Origin: Adlercreutzia mucosicola DSM 19490
Lineage (GTDB): Bacteria > Actinomycetota > Coriobacteriia > Coriobacteriales > Eggerthellaceae
Direction of reading: 5' to 3'
NCBI RefSeq assembly: GCF_000422625.1
Contig: NZ_KE383895.1
Location: 4,810-68,809, forward strand
DNA: 64,000 bases
Shown: piece by piece, positions 40,424 to 49,385 of the stretch
Numbering within the stretch: the stretch's first letter is position 1
How the letters are laid out: each line of letters starts with the position of its first letter
Notes under the pieces: generated by a model
The model's input: the letters and a program-made list of their open reading frames with translations, nothing else
What the model was told of the DNA's origin: nothing
The model's database searches: none
Position numbers and translations under genes: made by a program

Positions 40424-41332
40424 CTAAACGTCGATTCTAACGTCTTGCCCGGCCACAGATGCCGCCAACACACCGGTGTACGCCGGCGTGGCATCGCCGA
40501 CGGCCCGAAGAAACTGCACGCCCTCATCGCGAAGAACAGCCGCGGCGGGCATCATGGTGTCGGCAGTGTAATAGGGATTCTCGGCCGTAGGACCCTGCTG
40601 CTTCGGGTTGCGCTCGCCCACCACCAGCGAAACCAGCATGCACAGGTCGGCTCCTTGGGCCGCCAGACGATCGCGTACCGAGGCGGCCAGGGCCGTCGCA
40701 ACGGTCGGCGCGACCAACGTGGCGAAGCCGGCCACCGCCGCGCCAAATTCCACCATGACGTCCACCGCCTCGGCCAAGGTGCCCCGGCCCGATGCCAACG
40801 CACCGTCAGCCGTTACATCCACCGAAGCCAATACGGGCAGGTCGCATGCCTTCCGCACTCCCATGAGGGCGCATTTCAAATCATCAGCGCTCGCAAAGCC
40901 ATTCAGGAAAATAGCATCCACCTGCGCATCGCCGAACAAACGGGCCGCACGAGCGTATTGATCGCGATTTTCCACCAGCGATGCCTTCGACGAGGAATCC
41001 AGCGGCAAGCCGCAAGGCCCGATCTCAGCCAAAATATGCTGGGGCCTGAATGGCGATGCGGCCTCTAGCGCATTGCGTGCCAACTCGCCGCCCCTCCCCC
41101 CCATGCCCAGCTCGGCCAGACGCGCCGGAGCCAACATGGCCGTAGGCAGCACGAAACATTGGGGGCCGGCCACCGCTTCTACGCGATAGGCCTCTTCAAT
41201 GGTCTCCGGCTCCAGCAGCAAAGTCAGAGCCTGATCGCGCGCCGACTCGACACCCTGCCGCCGCAACGTACCAGTCACTGGAGACGACAAAACCAGCATG
41301 TCCTTGAAGAAGCGCAGCGCGAGATCAGCCAT
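40424..41332 (-). CDS. Homocysteine S-methyltransferase-fold protein, metal site unclear
   Basis: The protein has 302 residues and AAAGGAA precedes the ATG. It reads like the barrel domain of homocysteine-binding methyltransferases (SSPVTGTLRRQGVES..., ILAEIGPCGLPLDSSSKASL, VLASVDVTADGALASG, FLRAVGDATPAYTGVL). The family normally binds zinc through one Cys and a later Cys pair (GGCC); here I see only scattered single cysteines and no Cys pair near the C-terminus. It may be inactive for homocysteine or use another substrate. It stands alone. Confidence 0.6.
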   Translation of the reverse strand: MADLALRFFKDMLVLSSPVTGTLRRQGVESARDQALTLLLEPETIEEAYRVEAVAGPQCFVLPTAMLAPARLAELGMGGRGGELARNALEAASPFRPQHILAEIGPCGLPLDSSSKASLVENRDQYARAARLFGDAQVDAIFLNGFASADDLKCALMGVRKACDLPVLASVDVTADGALASGRGTLAEAVDVMVEFGAAVAGFATLVAPTVATALAASVRDRLAAQGADLCMLVSLVVGERNPKQQGPTAENPYYTADTMMPAAAVLRDEGVQFLRAVGDATPAYTGVLAASVAGQDVRIDV

Positions 41333-41613
41333 GGGGAGTTCCTTTCTGAGAAAAATGCTCGCGTCTATGATACACGACCCCTCAAGGCGAGCGGAGCTTT
41401 AGCAGAGGTGAGCGGGCCTTTCTCTATGCAGAAGCGCAATTCACCGCCAAATCCGCACCGCTCTCGCAAGAACCAATGCACAACAGCACCGAGAAAACAA
41501 GGCTTGTATTATTATTCGCGTTAGCGATTTGGAAGTTCCCCTGCTTCCATCGCTCTGCTTCATACCCCTTGAAAGCAGAATGCGGTACTCGATACCGCAT
41601 TACCCCCTCCTCC

Positions 41614-41650
41614 GGCGCGGCGAAGTACCCCTCTTCGCCGCGCCATTTCT
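41614..41650 (+). terminator. Strong plus-strand terminator without an upstream gene
   Basis: GGCGCGGCGAAG (41614-41625) and CTTCGCCGCGCC (41633-41644) form a perfect 12-bp stem followed by ATTTCTTTT. The nearest plus-strand gene upstream ends at 37432. Confidence 0.7.
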
Positions 41651-41779
41651 TTTGTGTGACAGGGATCGAGTACTTTGTCCCATTCTGTTTTCCCTGTTCA
41701 GAAAGGTAGCCGCAAAAGGCCGTTTTGTATGGAAAAAGGCACTCGGATCCATACAAAGCGTTCACTTCTGGCTAGAAAT

Positions 41780-41846
41780 CCATACAAATCGCCGCTTTTT
41801 GGCTTCCGCGCATCTCGCAGAAGCCAAAAACGAACGATTTGTATGG
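41780..41846 (-). terminator. Nested two-stem hairpin after the acidic protein gene
   Basis: The outer arms CCATACAAATCG (41780-41791) and CGATTTGTATGG (41835-41846) enclose the inner arms TTTTTGGCTTC (41796-41806) and GAAGCCAAAAA (41820-41830); both pairs are perfect. The inner stem followed by its T-run would end minus-strand transcription from 41856. Confidence 0.7.
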
Positions 41847-41855
41847 AATGGAAGC

Positions 41856-42431
41856 CTACTCGGCAGCTTCCTCATGGCAGCCGCAACCGCAGCCGTCGCC
41901 AGCGTCATGGCCACCCTCGCCGCAGCACTCATCCTCAGCATCGGCGTACTTCTCGTCGATTTCCTCATCAGCGTAGGCCACGGGTTCCTTCAGGGCTTCC
42001 ATGAAGTTGGGGGCCTCGCCGATATAGGCCGGTTCCGATTCAAACACGTACTTCCCATTGTCGTCCACCGTATACAGATAGGCCACAGCATGTCCCGTGT
42101 CGGCACCAGGCTGGCCTCCCTCGGCGATAAGGGCGTCTTTCACGCCATCGTCAGTCTCAATATAGCCGTCGTAGCAAAACGCATAAGCACCGGCACCGCG
42201 AGCGCCGCGCACGGTGTACTCGGCAGCCTCGAAGCATTCTTCGGCACTGTCGCCGGGATGGCTTTCCAGGAACAGATTGTTCTTCACAATGAGAGCCGTA
42301 AACGGAATGAGATCCTCGCCGGCCTCTACTTTTTCCTTAGCTTCATCCAGGGAGAACACCAGCACACGCTGCAAATCTTCGGGGATCTCGGGTACATCCT
42401 GGCTGTCGTTCTCAATGTTGCGGTCGGCCAC
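41856..42431 (-). CDS. Acidic protein with Cys/His-rich C-terminal tail, function unknown
   Basis: The protein has 191 residues from a GTG at 42431 preceded by AAAGGAGG. The body is acidic and has no membrane segment. The last 30 residues hold a dense metal-ligand cluster: DECCGEGGHDAGDGCGCGCH. Such tails occur in proteins that store or deliver nickel, zinc or other soft metals. I do not recognise the body (DVPEIPEDLQRVLVFSLDEA). It is divergent from the metallo-hydrolase gene. Confidence 0.75.
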   Translation of the reverse strand: MADRNIENDSQDVPEIPEDLQRVLVFSLDEAKEKVEAGEDLIPFTALIVKNNLFLESHPGDSAEECFEAAEYTVRGARGAGAYAFCYDGYIETDDGVKDALIAEGGQPGADTGHAVAYLYTVDDNGKYVFESEPAYIGEAPNFMEALKEPVAYADEEIDEKYADAEDECCGEGGHDAGDGCGCGCHEEAAE

Positions 42432-42589
42432 GGTCGGCCTCCTTTCTTGCGAATTTGTACCTTCTCAGTGTAGGCCAGCGAAAGAGAAACCTCCGCCGCA
42501 AGAGGCGTCATTTCGGCGATTCTCCAAAGCGCGCGAGGGCCGCGAGACCTATACTGGGAGAAAAGAACGCACCTCTTTCGGAAAGCACC

Positions 42590-43717
42590 ATGAGCCACAC
42601 ATCTTTTGCCCCCGCTGAATTCGATTGGGTGAACGAGCCCCATCACGGCGACGTCGTCACCTATCGCGATCCTCATGGGCGCAAGCACCAGCTGCCCGTG
42701 CGATACCCAGACGTCACCGCCACGCCCTTGGTGCAAGCCAAGGAAATTCGCCCCCATCTGTACCGGTGCTCGTTTTCACTGAACGAGTTCCATTTCTGCG
42801 AGCGCATCGACTTGTACAGCATTATCGAACCGGGCGAGCGGGCATTGCTCATAGATACGGGTCACTACGACCTGTGCGGCATGCACTTTCTCGACGAACT
42901 GTTGGCGGCCACGGACACACCCTGGGAAGCCACCGACGTTTTCCTTACGCATTTGCACGATGACCATGCAGGAAACGTGCCCTACTGTTTGAACCAAGGG
43001 GCACGTCACCTCATACGCGGGGCGTGCAAGTCCTTCGATTCGCAAACGGTCAGCGCCTTTTTACGCGAGACAGGTGCAGCATCGGTGAATGACACGGCGC
43101 TGGACAGCTTCGTCGCCCTGCTGCGCGGCAGGGGCAACCCTCTGTACGACCCCCTGCCCCTTGTGAGGGAAGTAAACGGCGACGACGCCATTGATATCGG
43201 CGATTATCACCTGCAAGTATTGGAAACCCCTGGTCACACTATGGAACACCTGTGCCTTCTGGAACCAGACCATCGCTTTCTGTTCGCAGGAGACCACATC
43301 ATTGTGGCCGCGCCCGGCGTGATGCAGCTGGAACGCGACCAGCACCTGCTGCTGCACTTCCTGCAAAGCATCGCCGAGCTGCGCGACGCAGGGCTGCGCA
43401 CGGTTTACATGAGCCATCACGAAGTCCTGGAAGGCGAAGACGACATTGTGCGTCTGCTCAACCGCATCTTGAACACATACAAAAAGCCCCTGACGAAAAC
43501 TTGCGACGTACTCGGCGAAAAAGGTCCCGCCACGGTGTATGCCGTCACCGAGAACGCGTGTCGCCATCTCCCCGGCGGCTTGGCGGGCCTGCCTGCAGGC
43601 ATGCGCACCCGACGCGTGGCCACCGCATTCGGCTATCTGGAATATCTCGTCGATACAGAAAGAGCCCGGCGGCACGTGGCCGACGATGGTGCCCTGGTGT
43701 ACGAGAAAGTGAGCTGA
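42590..43717 (+). CDS. Metallo-beta-lactamase-fold hydrolase
   Basis: The protein has 375 residues; the ATG at 42590 follows GGAAAG, and a longer frame to 42455 lacks a ribosome site. The metal motif THLHDDHAGN (HxHxDH) is complete; later ligands are in ETPGHTMEHL, FLFAGDHII and YMSHHEVLEG. A C-terminal helical segment of about 100 residues (DDIVRLLNRILNTYKKPL onward) resembles the extra domain of LACTB2-like or thioesterase-type members. The substrate is unknown. Confidence 0.85.
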   Translation: MSHTSFAPAEFDWVNEPHHGDVVTYRDPHGRKHQLPVRYPDVTATPLVQAKEIRPHLYRCSFSLNEFHFCERIDLYSIIEPGERALLIDTGHYDLCGMHFLDELLAATDTPWEATDVFLTHLHDDHAGNVPYCLNQGARHLIRGACKSFDSQTVSAFLRETGAASVNDTALDSFVALLRGRGNPLYDPLPLVREVNGDDAIDIGDYHLQVLETPGHTMEHLCLLEPDHRFLFAGDHIIVAAPGVMQLERDQHLLLHFLQSIAELRDAGLRTVYMSHHEVLEGEDDIVRLLNRILNTYKKPLTKTCDVLGEKGPATVYAVTENACRHLPGGLAGLPAGMRTRRVATAFGYLEYLVDTERARRHVADDGALVYEKVS

Positions 43718-43842
43718 CAACCGCCACGTAGCGACAAACACTACCCACCCATCCGTGAACCGTGGGCAAGGCCCGCCCCGTCATCCGCCTGAACGACTGG
43801 TTCTTTCGCAAGCCCGACGAAACAAAAGTGGTGTAGGCGCCG

Positions 43843-45060
43843 TTATGAGAGGGGCTTAAGGGCGCGGTCGAGGATGCCATGGGCGCGAGCGATGACCATG
43901 CCGTAGTTGGTGATGGGAACGCCCTGGTGGCGGGCGCGCTGGATACGGGAGCCCATGTCGCGAGCGTTCAGAGTGCAACCACCGCAGTGCACGACAACAG
44001 CATAGGGCGTCAGGTCGTCGGGAAAATCGCGACCCGAGGTGAACGCGAACTGCGGATTTGCGCCGCTGATCTCACGAATCCACTGGGGCAGCTTCACCAT
44101 GCCGATGTCCTCGCAGGTGCGGTGGTGGGTACAGCCCTCGGCAATGAGCACCATGTCGCCGTCGGTCAGATTCTCCAAGGCATGCACGGCTTGAAGCTGC
44201 GCGGGCAAATCGCCCTTGTAACGAGCCATGAGAATGGAAAACGAGGTGAGAGGCACCGTTGCCGGCAGCAATTCAGCCACAGCGCCGAATGCCTGGGAAT
44301 CGGTAACCACCAGCTGCGGCGGGCACGTCAGCGTATCTAAAAGTTGAGGGAGAGCCTCTACGCTAGCGGAGCAGGGGAGGGCACCAGCTTCCAGCGCGTC
44401 GCGCAGCACCTGCTGCTGGGGCAGGATGATGCGCCCCTTCGGCGCCGCTGAATCCAGGGGGATCACCAGCACCACCACATCGCCCGGCGCCAGCAGGTCG
44501 GCCACGAGATGACGGTCGTCACCCGCACAGGCCACCAAGGCCGCGATCATGCCCTTCAAGTCAACCACGCCCGCCCCTGTGGCAGCTGACAGGCGCACAC
44601 GGGCGCGGCGGCAACCACGCTTGTCCTCGTCGATGGTGACGGCCGGAACCGGCATGGCGGCATCCAGCAGATCGGCCTTGTTCTCGGCAATCACATAGGG
44701 AATGCACCGCTGTTGGAAGGCAGCCACCAACTGCTCATCGAAGGGCGTCATACCACGGGTGACGTCCACCACCAGCACGGCCACGTCGGCGGTATCGAGC
44801 ACCGCCTCGGCCCGGGCCACGCGCTGGCCTCCCAGATCGCCCTCATCGTCGATGCCGGGGGTGTCGATCACCAGCACCGGCCCCACCGGCAGCAGCTCCA
44901 TGGCCTTTCGCACCGGGTCGGTGGTGGTGCCCGCTGTGTCGGACACCACGGAAACCGTCTGATTCGTCAGCGCGTTCACCAGGCTCGATTTGCCCGCATT
45001 GCGCACCCCGAAGAACGCCAGATGCGTGCGCTCACCCGAAGGGGTATCGTTCAGTGACAT
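43843..45060 (-). CDS. hydF: [FeFe] hydrogenase H-cluster maturation GTPase
   Basis: The protein has 405 residues. GTPase motifs are FFGVRNAGKSSLVNALT (P-loop), DTAGTTTDPV, VIDTPGIDDEGDLGG and ENKADLL. The C-terminal half has the cluster-binding cysteines (AEGCTHHRTCEDIG; VVHCGGCTLN) that hold the di-iron precursor. HydF is the scaffold that hands the diiron subcluster to HydA. It is the last gene of the hydE-hydG-hydF set, 11 bp after hydG. Confidence 0.95.
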   Translation of the reverse strand: MSLNDTPSGERTHLAFFGVRNAGKSSLVNALTNQTVSVVSDTAGTTTDPVRKAMELLPVGPVLVIDTPGIDDEGDLGGQRVARAEAVLDTADVAVLVVDVTRGMTPFDEQLVAAFQQRCIPYVIAENKADLLDAAMPVPAVTIDEDKRGCRRARVRLSAATGAGVVDLKGMIAALVACAGDDRHLVADLLAPGDVVVLVIPLDSAAPKGRIILPQQQVLRDALEAGALPCSASVEALPQLLDTLTCPPQLVVTDSQAFGAVAELLPATVPLTSFSILMARYKGDLPAQLQAVHALENLTDGDMVLIAEGCTHHRTCEDIGMVKLPQWIREISGANPQFAFTSGRDFPDDLTPYAVVVHCGGCTLNARDMGSRIQRARHQGVPITNYGMVIARAHGILDRALKPLS

Positions 45061-45071
45061 GGCATCTCCTC

Positions 45072-46514
45072 TTAAAACCGGAAGTCGCGCTCGCCATCAC
45101 GAACGCGGGCAATGTAGGCCGCGCAAGCGTCGCGGCGCCCTTCGGGAAGCAGCGCCAGTTCGCGCTCGATAGTCTGCCAACCTGAAGCCGCCGTCACCGG
45201 CGAGGCATAGTCGGCCAGATACTCCGCCAAAGTTATCAGGGCATTCGGTGCGCAGAAGCTGCTGATCTGACCGCTCTTGCAGAACTCCATGAAGCGGTCG
45301 CCCGTACGTCCAGCACGGTAGCACGCCGTGCAGAAACTGGGAATATGTCCTTCGTCCATCAGCCATCCCACCACTTCGTCCAGCGTGCGCTGGTCGGACA
45401 CGTCGAACTGCTCGGTGTCGCGCGGCCGCTGCTCATCGGTGTAGCCTCCTACGCTGGTACGGCTGCCGCCGGAAATCTGCGACACACCCAGCTGCAGTGC
45501 CCGCGCACGCAGGTCGGCCGATTCTCGCGTCGAGATGATCATGCCCGTATAAGGCACCGCAATGCGAATAAGCGCGATGATCTTCTCGAACATCTCGTCG
45601 GGAATACCGTTGTCGAAGGCATCGGGGTCGATATCCATAGCCGGCTGCACCCGGGGCACACTGATGGTGTGCGGCCCCACGCCGAACACCGCCTCCAGAT
45701 GCTCGGCATGCATGAGCAGGCCAGCGAACTCGTAGGCGTACCCCTCCAGCCCAAACAGCACACCCAGCCCCACGTCGTCGATGCCGGCGGCCATGGCCCG
45801 GTCGTGGGCTTCGGTGTGCCAGGCGTAGTCGGCCTTGGGCCCGGTGGGGTGCAGCACCTCGTAGCGCTCGCGGTGGTAGGTCTCCTGGAACAGGATATAC
45901 GTGCCAATTTCCGCCGCCTTCAACTGGCGGTAGGCATCCTCGGTGGTCGCAGCGATGTTTACGTTGGCGCGGCGGATGGCGCCGTTCTCGTGCTTGGTGG
46001 TGTAAATGGTCTGAAGGCTTTCCAGAATGTAGTCAAGGGGGTTGTGGCGCGGGTCTTCCCCCGCCTCCACGGCCAAGCGCTTATGGCCCATATCCTGCAG
46101 GGCCACCACCTCGGCGCGGATTTCCTCCTGGGTAAGCTTGCGGCGCGGAATCTCGCGGTTCTTCGCATGATAGGGGCAGTACAAGCAACCGTTCACGCAG
46201 TAGTTGGAAAGATACAGGGGCGCGAACAGCACCACCCGATTGCCGTAGTAGGCCTGCTTGATATCGCGAGCGAGCTGACGTATCTCGGCGTTCATCGCAT
46301 CATCGTCGCACGCCAGAAGCACGCTGGCCTCGCGATGGGTAAGCGTCGTGCCGTGGTCGTGGGCGGGCGTCAGGTTGGCGCGGGCTTTCTGCAAAATGGA
46401 GCGCGCCAACTCCACGTCGTCCTTGTGGGCCTCGGCGTAAGCCAGAGTGTCCATGATTTCCTCGTGATTGATGAACTCGTCGGCGCGCGGCGAACGCACA
46501 TCGTACTTAGCCAC
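45072..46514 (-). CDS. hydG: [FeFe] hydrogenase maturase, tyrosine lyase (radical SAM)
   Basis: The protein has 480 residues from a GTG at 46514, preceded by AAGGAGG; it overlaps the hydE stop by 8 bp. The radical SAM motif is in YLSNYCVNGCLYCPYH. The C-terminal auxiliary cluster ligands are in FCTACYRAGRTGDRFMEFCK. HydG splits tyrosine to give the CO and CN- ligands of the H-cluster. An upstream extension of the frame lies inside hydE and was rejected. Confidence 0.96.
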   Translation of the reverse strand: MAKYDVRSPRADEFINHEEIMDTLAYAEAHKDDVELARSILQKARANLTPAHDHGTTLTHREASVLLACDDDAMNAEIRQLARDIKQAYYGNRVVLFAPLYLSNYCVNGCLYCPYHAKNREIPRRKLTQEEIRAEVVALQDMGHKRLAVEAGEDPRHNPLDYILESLQTIYTTKHENGAIRRANVNIAATTEDAYRQLKAAEIGTYILFQETYHRERYEVLHPTGPKADYAWHTEAHDRAMAAGIDDVGLGVLFGLEGYAYEFAGLLMHAEHLEAVFGVGPHTISVPRVQPAMDIDPDAFDNGIPDEMFEKIIALIRIAVPYTGMIISTRESADLRARALQLGVSQISGGSRTSVGGYTDEQRPRDTEQFDVSDQRTLDEVVGWLMDEGHIPSFCTACYRAGRTGDRFMEFCKSGQISSFCAPNALITLAEYLADYASPVTAASGWQTIERELALLPEGRRDACAAYIARVRDGERDFRF

Positions 46515-47583
46515 GACGATCCTCCTTCGGACTCGATTCGGCCACATCTCCCCGGTCAACGACGAGGCGGCGGCCCAGCGGAGCGAGCTTCCGTTCCAGC
46601 TCGGCCCATTTCTGGAATGCCGTCTTCTTCGATACTGGCTTGCGGTCGTACAACTCGTAGCTTTCCTGCAGCATGGCCGGCGACACATTCGGCATGACCA
46701 CATTGGCTCCAGCCCGAATGGCGCGTTCACGGCCGTCGGGCTCCAACGCCTCCAGCGCCGTGGTGGCCGGCAGCAGCATTGCGGGCTGCATGAGCCGAAT
46801 CAGGGAAAGCAGATAGCACGTGAGATCTACCGTACCGGCCCCTTCGTTCGTGAAAGGAGTCCCGTGGTGGGGAACGAAGGGGCCGATACCGCACATCTCG
46901 GGCTTGAAGTGCTCGATGAACTTCAGGTCGGCGGCGATGCGGGCCGGCGTTTGGAAAGGCGAACCCACCATGAAGCCCGTGCCCACGGCATAGCCGAGCT
47001 CACGCAGGTTTCGCAGACATTCCATGCGGGTATCGAAGCTCATGGCCGCGGGGTGCAACTGCTGGTAATGCGCGGGCGTGGCGGTCTCGTGGCGCAGCAG
47101 GTAGCGGTCGGCACCCGCTTCCCTCAGGTGCCGATAGCTGTCACGCGACCGTTCCCCCACCGACAGCGTGACCGCGCAGCCGGGAAACGACGCCTTCAAA
47201 TCGCGCACCAGATCGCCCAGCCACGCATCGGTCAGGATGGAGCTCTCGCCGCCCTGCAGCACGAAGGTGCGGAAGCCCGCACGCCACCCCTCCCGAGCGC
47301 AGGCCATAACTTGCTCGGCATCCATCTGGTAGCGCGCACAGTCTCGGTTGCTGCGCCGGATGCCGCAGTAGTAGCAATCGTTGCGACACACATTGCTGAT
47401 TTCGATAAGCGCCCGGGTGAACACGGCGTCGCCGTACACACGCTCGCACGCCTCGCGCGCGCGGCCGGCCAACTCGTCAGCCAGCTGGGGCGTGCGAGCG
47501 GTAACAAGCCGCTCGTATTCGTCCGCGGAAAGGGAGCGCCCGGCAGCCAAGCTGTCCACGAGCGACGTTACGTTATCTGCCAT
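46507..47583 (-). CDS. hydE: [FeFe] hydrogenase maturase HydE (radical SAM)
   Basis: The protein has 358 residues from the ATG at 47583, preceded by AAAGGAGG. The radical SAM cysteines are in SNVCRNDCYYCGIRRSN. VLQGGESS and GFMVGSPFQT are family features. HydE helps build the dithiomethylamine bridge of the diiron site. It overlaps hydG and follows the hydrogenase gene with a strong hairpin between them, so it may have its own promoter or rely on read-through. Confidence 0.95.
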   Translation of the reverse strand: MADNVTSLVDSLAAGRSLSADEYERLVTARTPQLADELAGRAREACERVYGDAVFTRALIEISNVCRNDCYYCGIRRSNRDCARYQMDAEQVMACAREGWRAGFRTFVLQGGESSILTDAWLGDLVRDLKASFPGCAVTLSVGERSRDSYRHLREAGADRYLLRHETATPAHYQQLHPAAMSFDTRMECLRNLRELGYAVGTGFMVGSPFQTPARIAADLKFIEHFKPEMCGIGPFVPHHGTPFTNEGAGTVDLTCYLLSLIRLMQPAMLLPATTALEALEPDGRERAIRAGANVVMPNVSPAMLQESYELYDRKPVSKKTAFQKWAELERKLAPLGRRLVVDRGDVAESSPKEDRRG

Positions 47584-47608
47584 GGCGCATCCTCCTTTCC
47601 AAAATAAC

Positions 47609-47648
47609 AAGGGGCGGGACGCAGGCGTCGCTCTCCGTCCCGCCCCTT
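47609..47648 (-). terminator. Terminator between hydA and hydE
   Basis: AAGGGGCGGGAC (47609-47620) and GTCCCGCCCCTT (47637-47648) form a perfect 12-bp stem followed on the minus strand by GTTATTTT. Confidence 0.75.
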
Positions 47649-47672
47649 AAGCGGGTTTTCCCGCCCTCGTTG

Positions 47673-49385
47673 CTAAATCTGCCACGTCTCCTGATCGGTG
47701 TGCAGCCATTCGTGAGCCGTGTGGCTCAGCGGCTCGCCAATCCAGTCGGCGTACAGCTGCGCGATATCGGGGTTCTCGTGGGAATAACGCAGGGTGTCGT
47801 CGGCGTCCAGGCGGTTCAGCACGCCCGCACGGTCGCTGGCCAGCTCGCAGTTGAACGCGATGGGCTGGCCGCCGCCGCCCACGCAGCCGCCGGGGCAAGC
47901 CATGATCTCGACGAAGTCGAAGGCCGCCTCGCCCGACTCCAAGGCATCCAGCAGCTTCGCCGTGTTCTCCAAGCCGCTGGCCACGGCGATGCGCACCGTG
48001 GCGTCGCCCACCGTCAGCTCGCGGGAAATCCACGGGGTCTCCGGCGTGGCATCGGTGGTGTCGCACACGCTGAAATCGGGGTTCTCACCGGTGATGAGGA
48101 AGGCCGCCGAACGCAGAGCTGCCTCCATCACGCCGCCAGTGCGGCCAAAGATGGTGGCCGCGCCAGTGGACAGCCCCAGCGGGTTGTCGAAAGGAGTCTC
48201 GGTCAGATTCGCGCAGTTCACACCCACCATACGCAGCAAGCGATTGAACTCGCGCACGGTAAGCACCGCATCCACATCGGCATCGGCCTCGGTGGCCAGT
48301 TCCGGCACGTCACACTCGTACTTCTTCGCCACGCAGGGCATGATGGACACCACGAACAGGCGCTTGCCCGCCTCGGCGGCCTCAGCCGCCAGGGTGTTCT
48401 TCACCACAGCGCCCATCATCTGATGAGGCGACTTGGCGCTGGAAAGCTGGGCGGTGAACTGAGGGTAGTGCAGTTTCACGAAGCGCACCCAGCCCGGGCA
48501 GCAGCTGGTGAACATGGGGCGCGGCTTGTCGGATCCCAGGAACTCCACGAACTCGCTGCCCTCTTCCATAATGGTGAGGTCGGCGGCGAAATCGGCGTCG
48601 AACACCTTGTCGAAACCCACCGCATGCAGGGCCGCAGCCAAACGTCCCGGGGTAGCCTCGGCGCGGGAAAGCCCCACACCCTCGCCCCAGGCAGCACGCA
48701 CCGCCGGCGCCACCTGCACCACGGTTTCCACGGCCGGGTCCAGAATGGCATCCATAATACGGTTCACGTCATCGCGAGCAGTGAGAGCGCCCGTCGGGCA
48801 GTGGGTGATGCACTGACCGCACAGCGCGCAGCCGGCATCGGCGATGGGCAGATTGTCACGCACGATCACCTTCATCGAAGGGCCTACACCCGTGAAGTCC
48901 CACACGCCGCAATGCTGCACCTTGTCGCAGATGGCCACGCAGCGCATGCACTTGATGCACTTGCTGCTGTCGCGCTGCAGCGGAAAATCGGCATCCCACG
49001 GCTCCGGCACAGGCAGGGCCTCGTCGGCATCCTGCACATTGAAAGCGCTAGAGAGGGAGCGCAGGGCGCAGGTGTCCTGACGCACGCACGTGGCACACAG
49101 GGCGCGATGGCCATCCATGATGGCCTGCAGGTTCGCCCGGCGCGCCGCAGCCACCTGCGGGGTGTCGGTGCGCACCACCATGCCCTCGGCCGCAGCGGTA
49201 TTGCAAGCCGTCACCAGGCCCTGGCCCTCCACCTCTACCAAGCACACCCGGCACGAGCCAATGCAGTTCAGATCCTTCAAATAGCACAGCGTGGGAATGT
49301 TAACGCCCATGGCCACGGCGGCCTCAAGCAGCGTGGAGCCCTCGGCCACCTCCACTGCGCGGCCGTTCAACGTAATGGTTACCAT
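47673..49385 (-). CDS. hydA: [FeFe] hydrogenase catalytic subunit
   Basis: The protein has 570 residues. An N-terminal [2Fe-2S] domain (CYLKDLNCIGSCRVC) is followed by the His/Cys [4Fe-4S] site, two ferredoxin-type clusters (CIKCMRCVAIC; CALCGQCITHCP) and the H domain with the three signatures TSCCPGWVRF, MPCVAKKYE and EIMACPGGCVGGGGQP. All active-site cysteines are present, including the proton-transfer Cys in TSCCPGW. It overlaps the upstream diaphorase gene by 7 bp, so the two proteins form one enzyme. It would interconvert H2 and electrons for NAD(P) or other carriers. Confidence 0.96.
   Translation of the reverse strand: MVTITLNGRAVEVAEGSTLLEAAVAMGVNIPTLCYLKDLNCIGSCRVCLVEVEGQGLVTACNTAAAEGMVVRTDTPQVAAARRANLQAIMDGHRALCATCVRQDTCALRSLSSAFNVQDADEALPVPEPWDADFPLQRDSSKCIKCMRCVAICDKVQHCGVWDFTGVGPSMKVIVRDNLPIADAGCALCGQCITHCPTGALTARDDVNRIMDAILDPAVETVVQVAPAVRAAWGEGVGLSRAEATPGRLAAALHAVGFDKVFDADFAADLTIMEEGSEFVEFLGSDKPRPMFTSCCPGWVRFVKLHYPQFTAQLSSAKSPHQMMGAVVKNTLAAEAAEAGKRLFVVSIMPCVAKKYECDVPELATEADADVDAVLTVREFNRLLRMVGVNCANLTETPFDNPLGLSTGAATIFGRTGGVMEAALRSAAFLITGENPDFSVCDTTDATPETPWISRELTVGDATVRIAVASGLENTAKLLDALESGEAAFDFVEIMACPGGCVGGGGQPIAFNCELASDRAGVLNRLDADDTLRYSHENPDIAQLYADWIGEPLSHTAHEWLHTDQETWQI

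Larger units (their letters stand above)
41333..41855. other. Palindrome-rich gene-free stretch
   Basis: There is no protein gene. It contains ATGCGGTA/TACCGCAT (about 41580-41600), a perfect 12-bp hairpin at 41614-41644 followed by ATTTCTTTT on the plus strand, and a cluster of four CCATACAAA words from 41727 to 41846. A plus-strand small RNA ending at the 41614 hairpin is possible. Confidence 0.55.

Noticed and set aside
43762-43836. Mini frame encoding VGKARPVIRLNDWFFRKPDE between the metallo-hydrolase and hydF
   Set aside because: Only 24 codons, no ribosome site, no known family. It may be a gene remnant, but I cannot support it.
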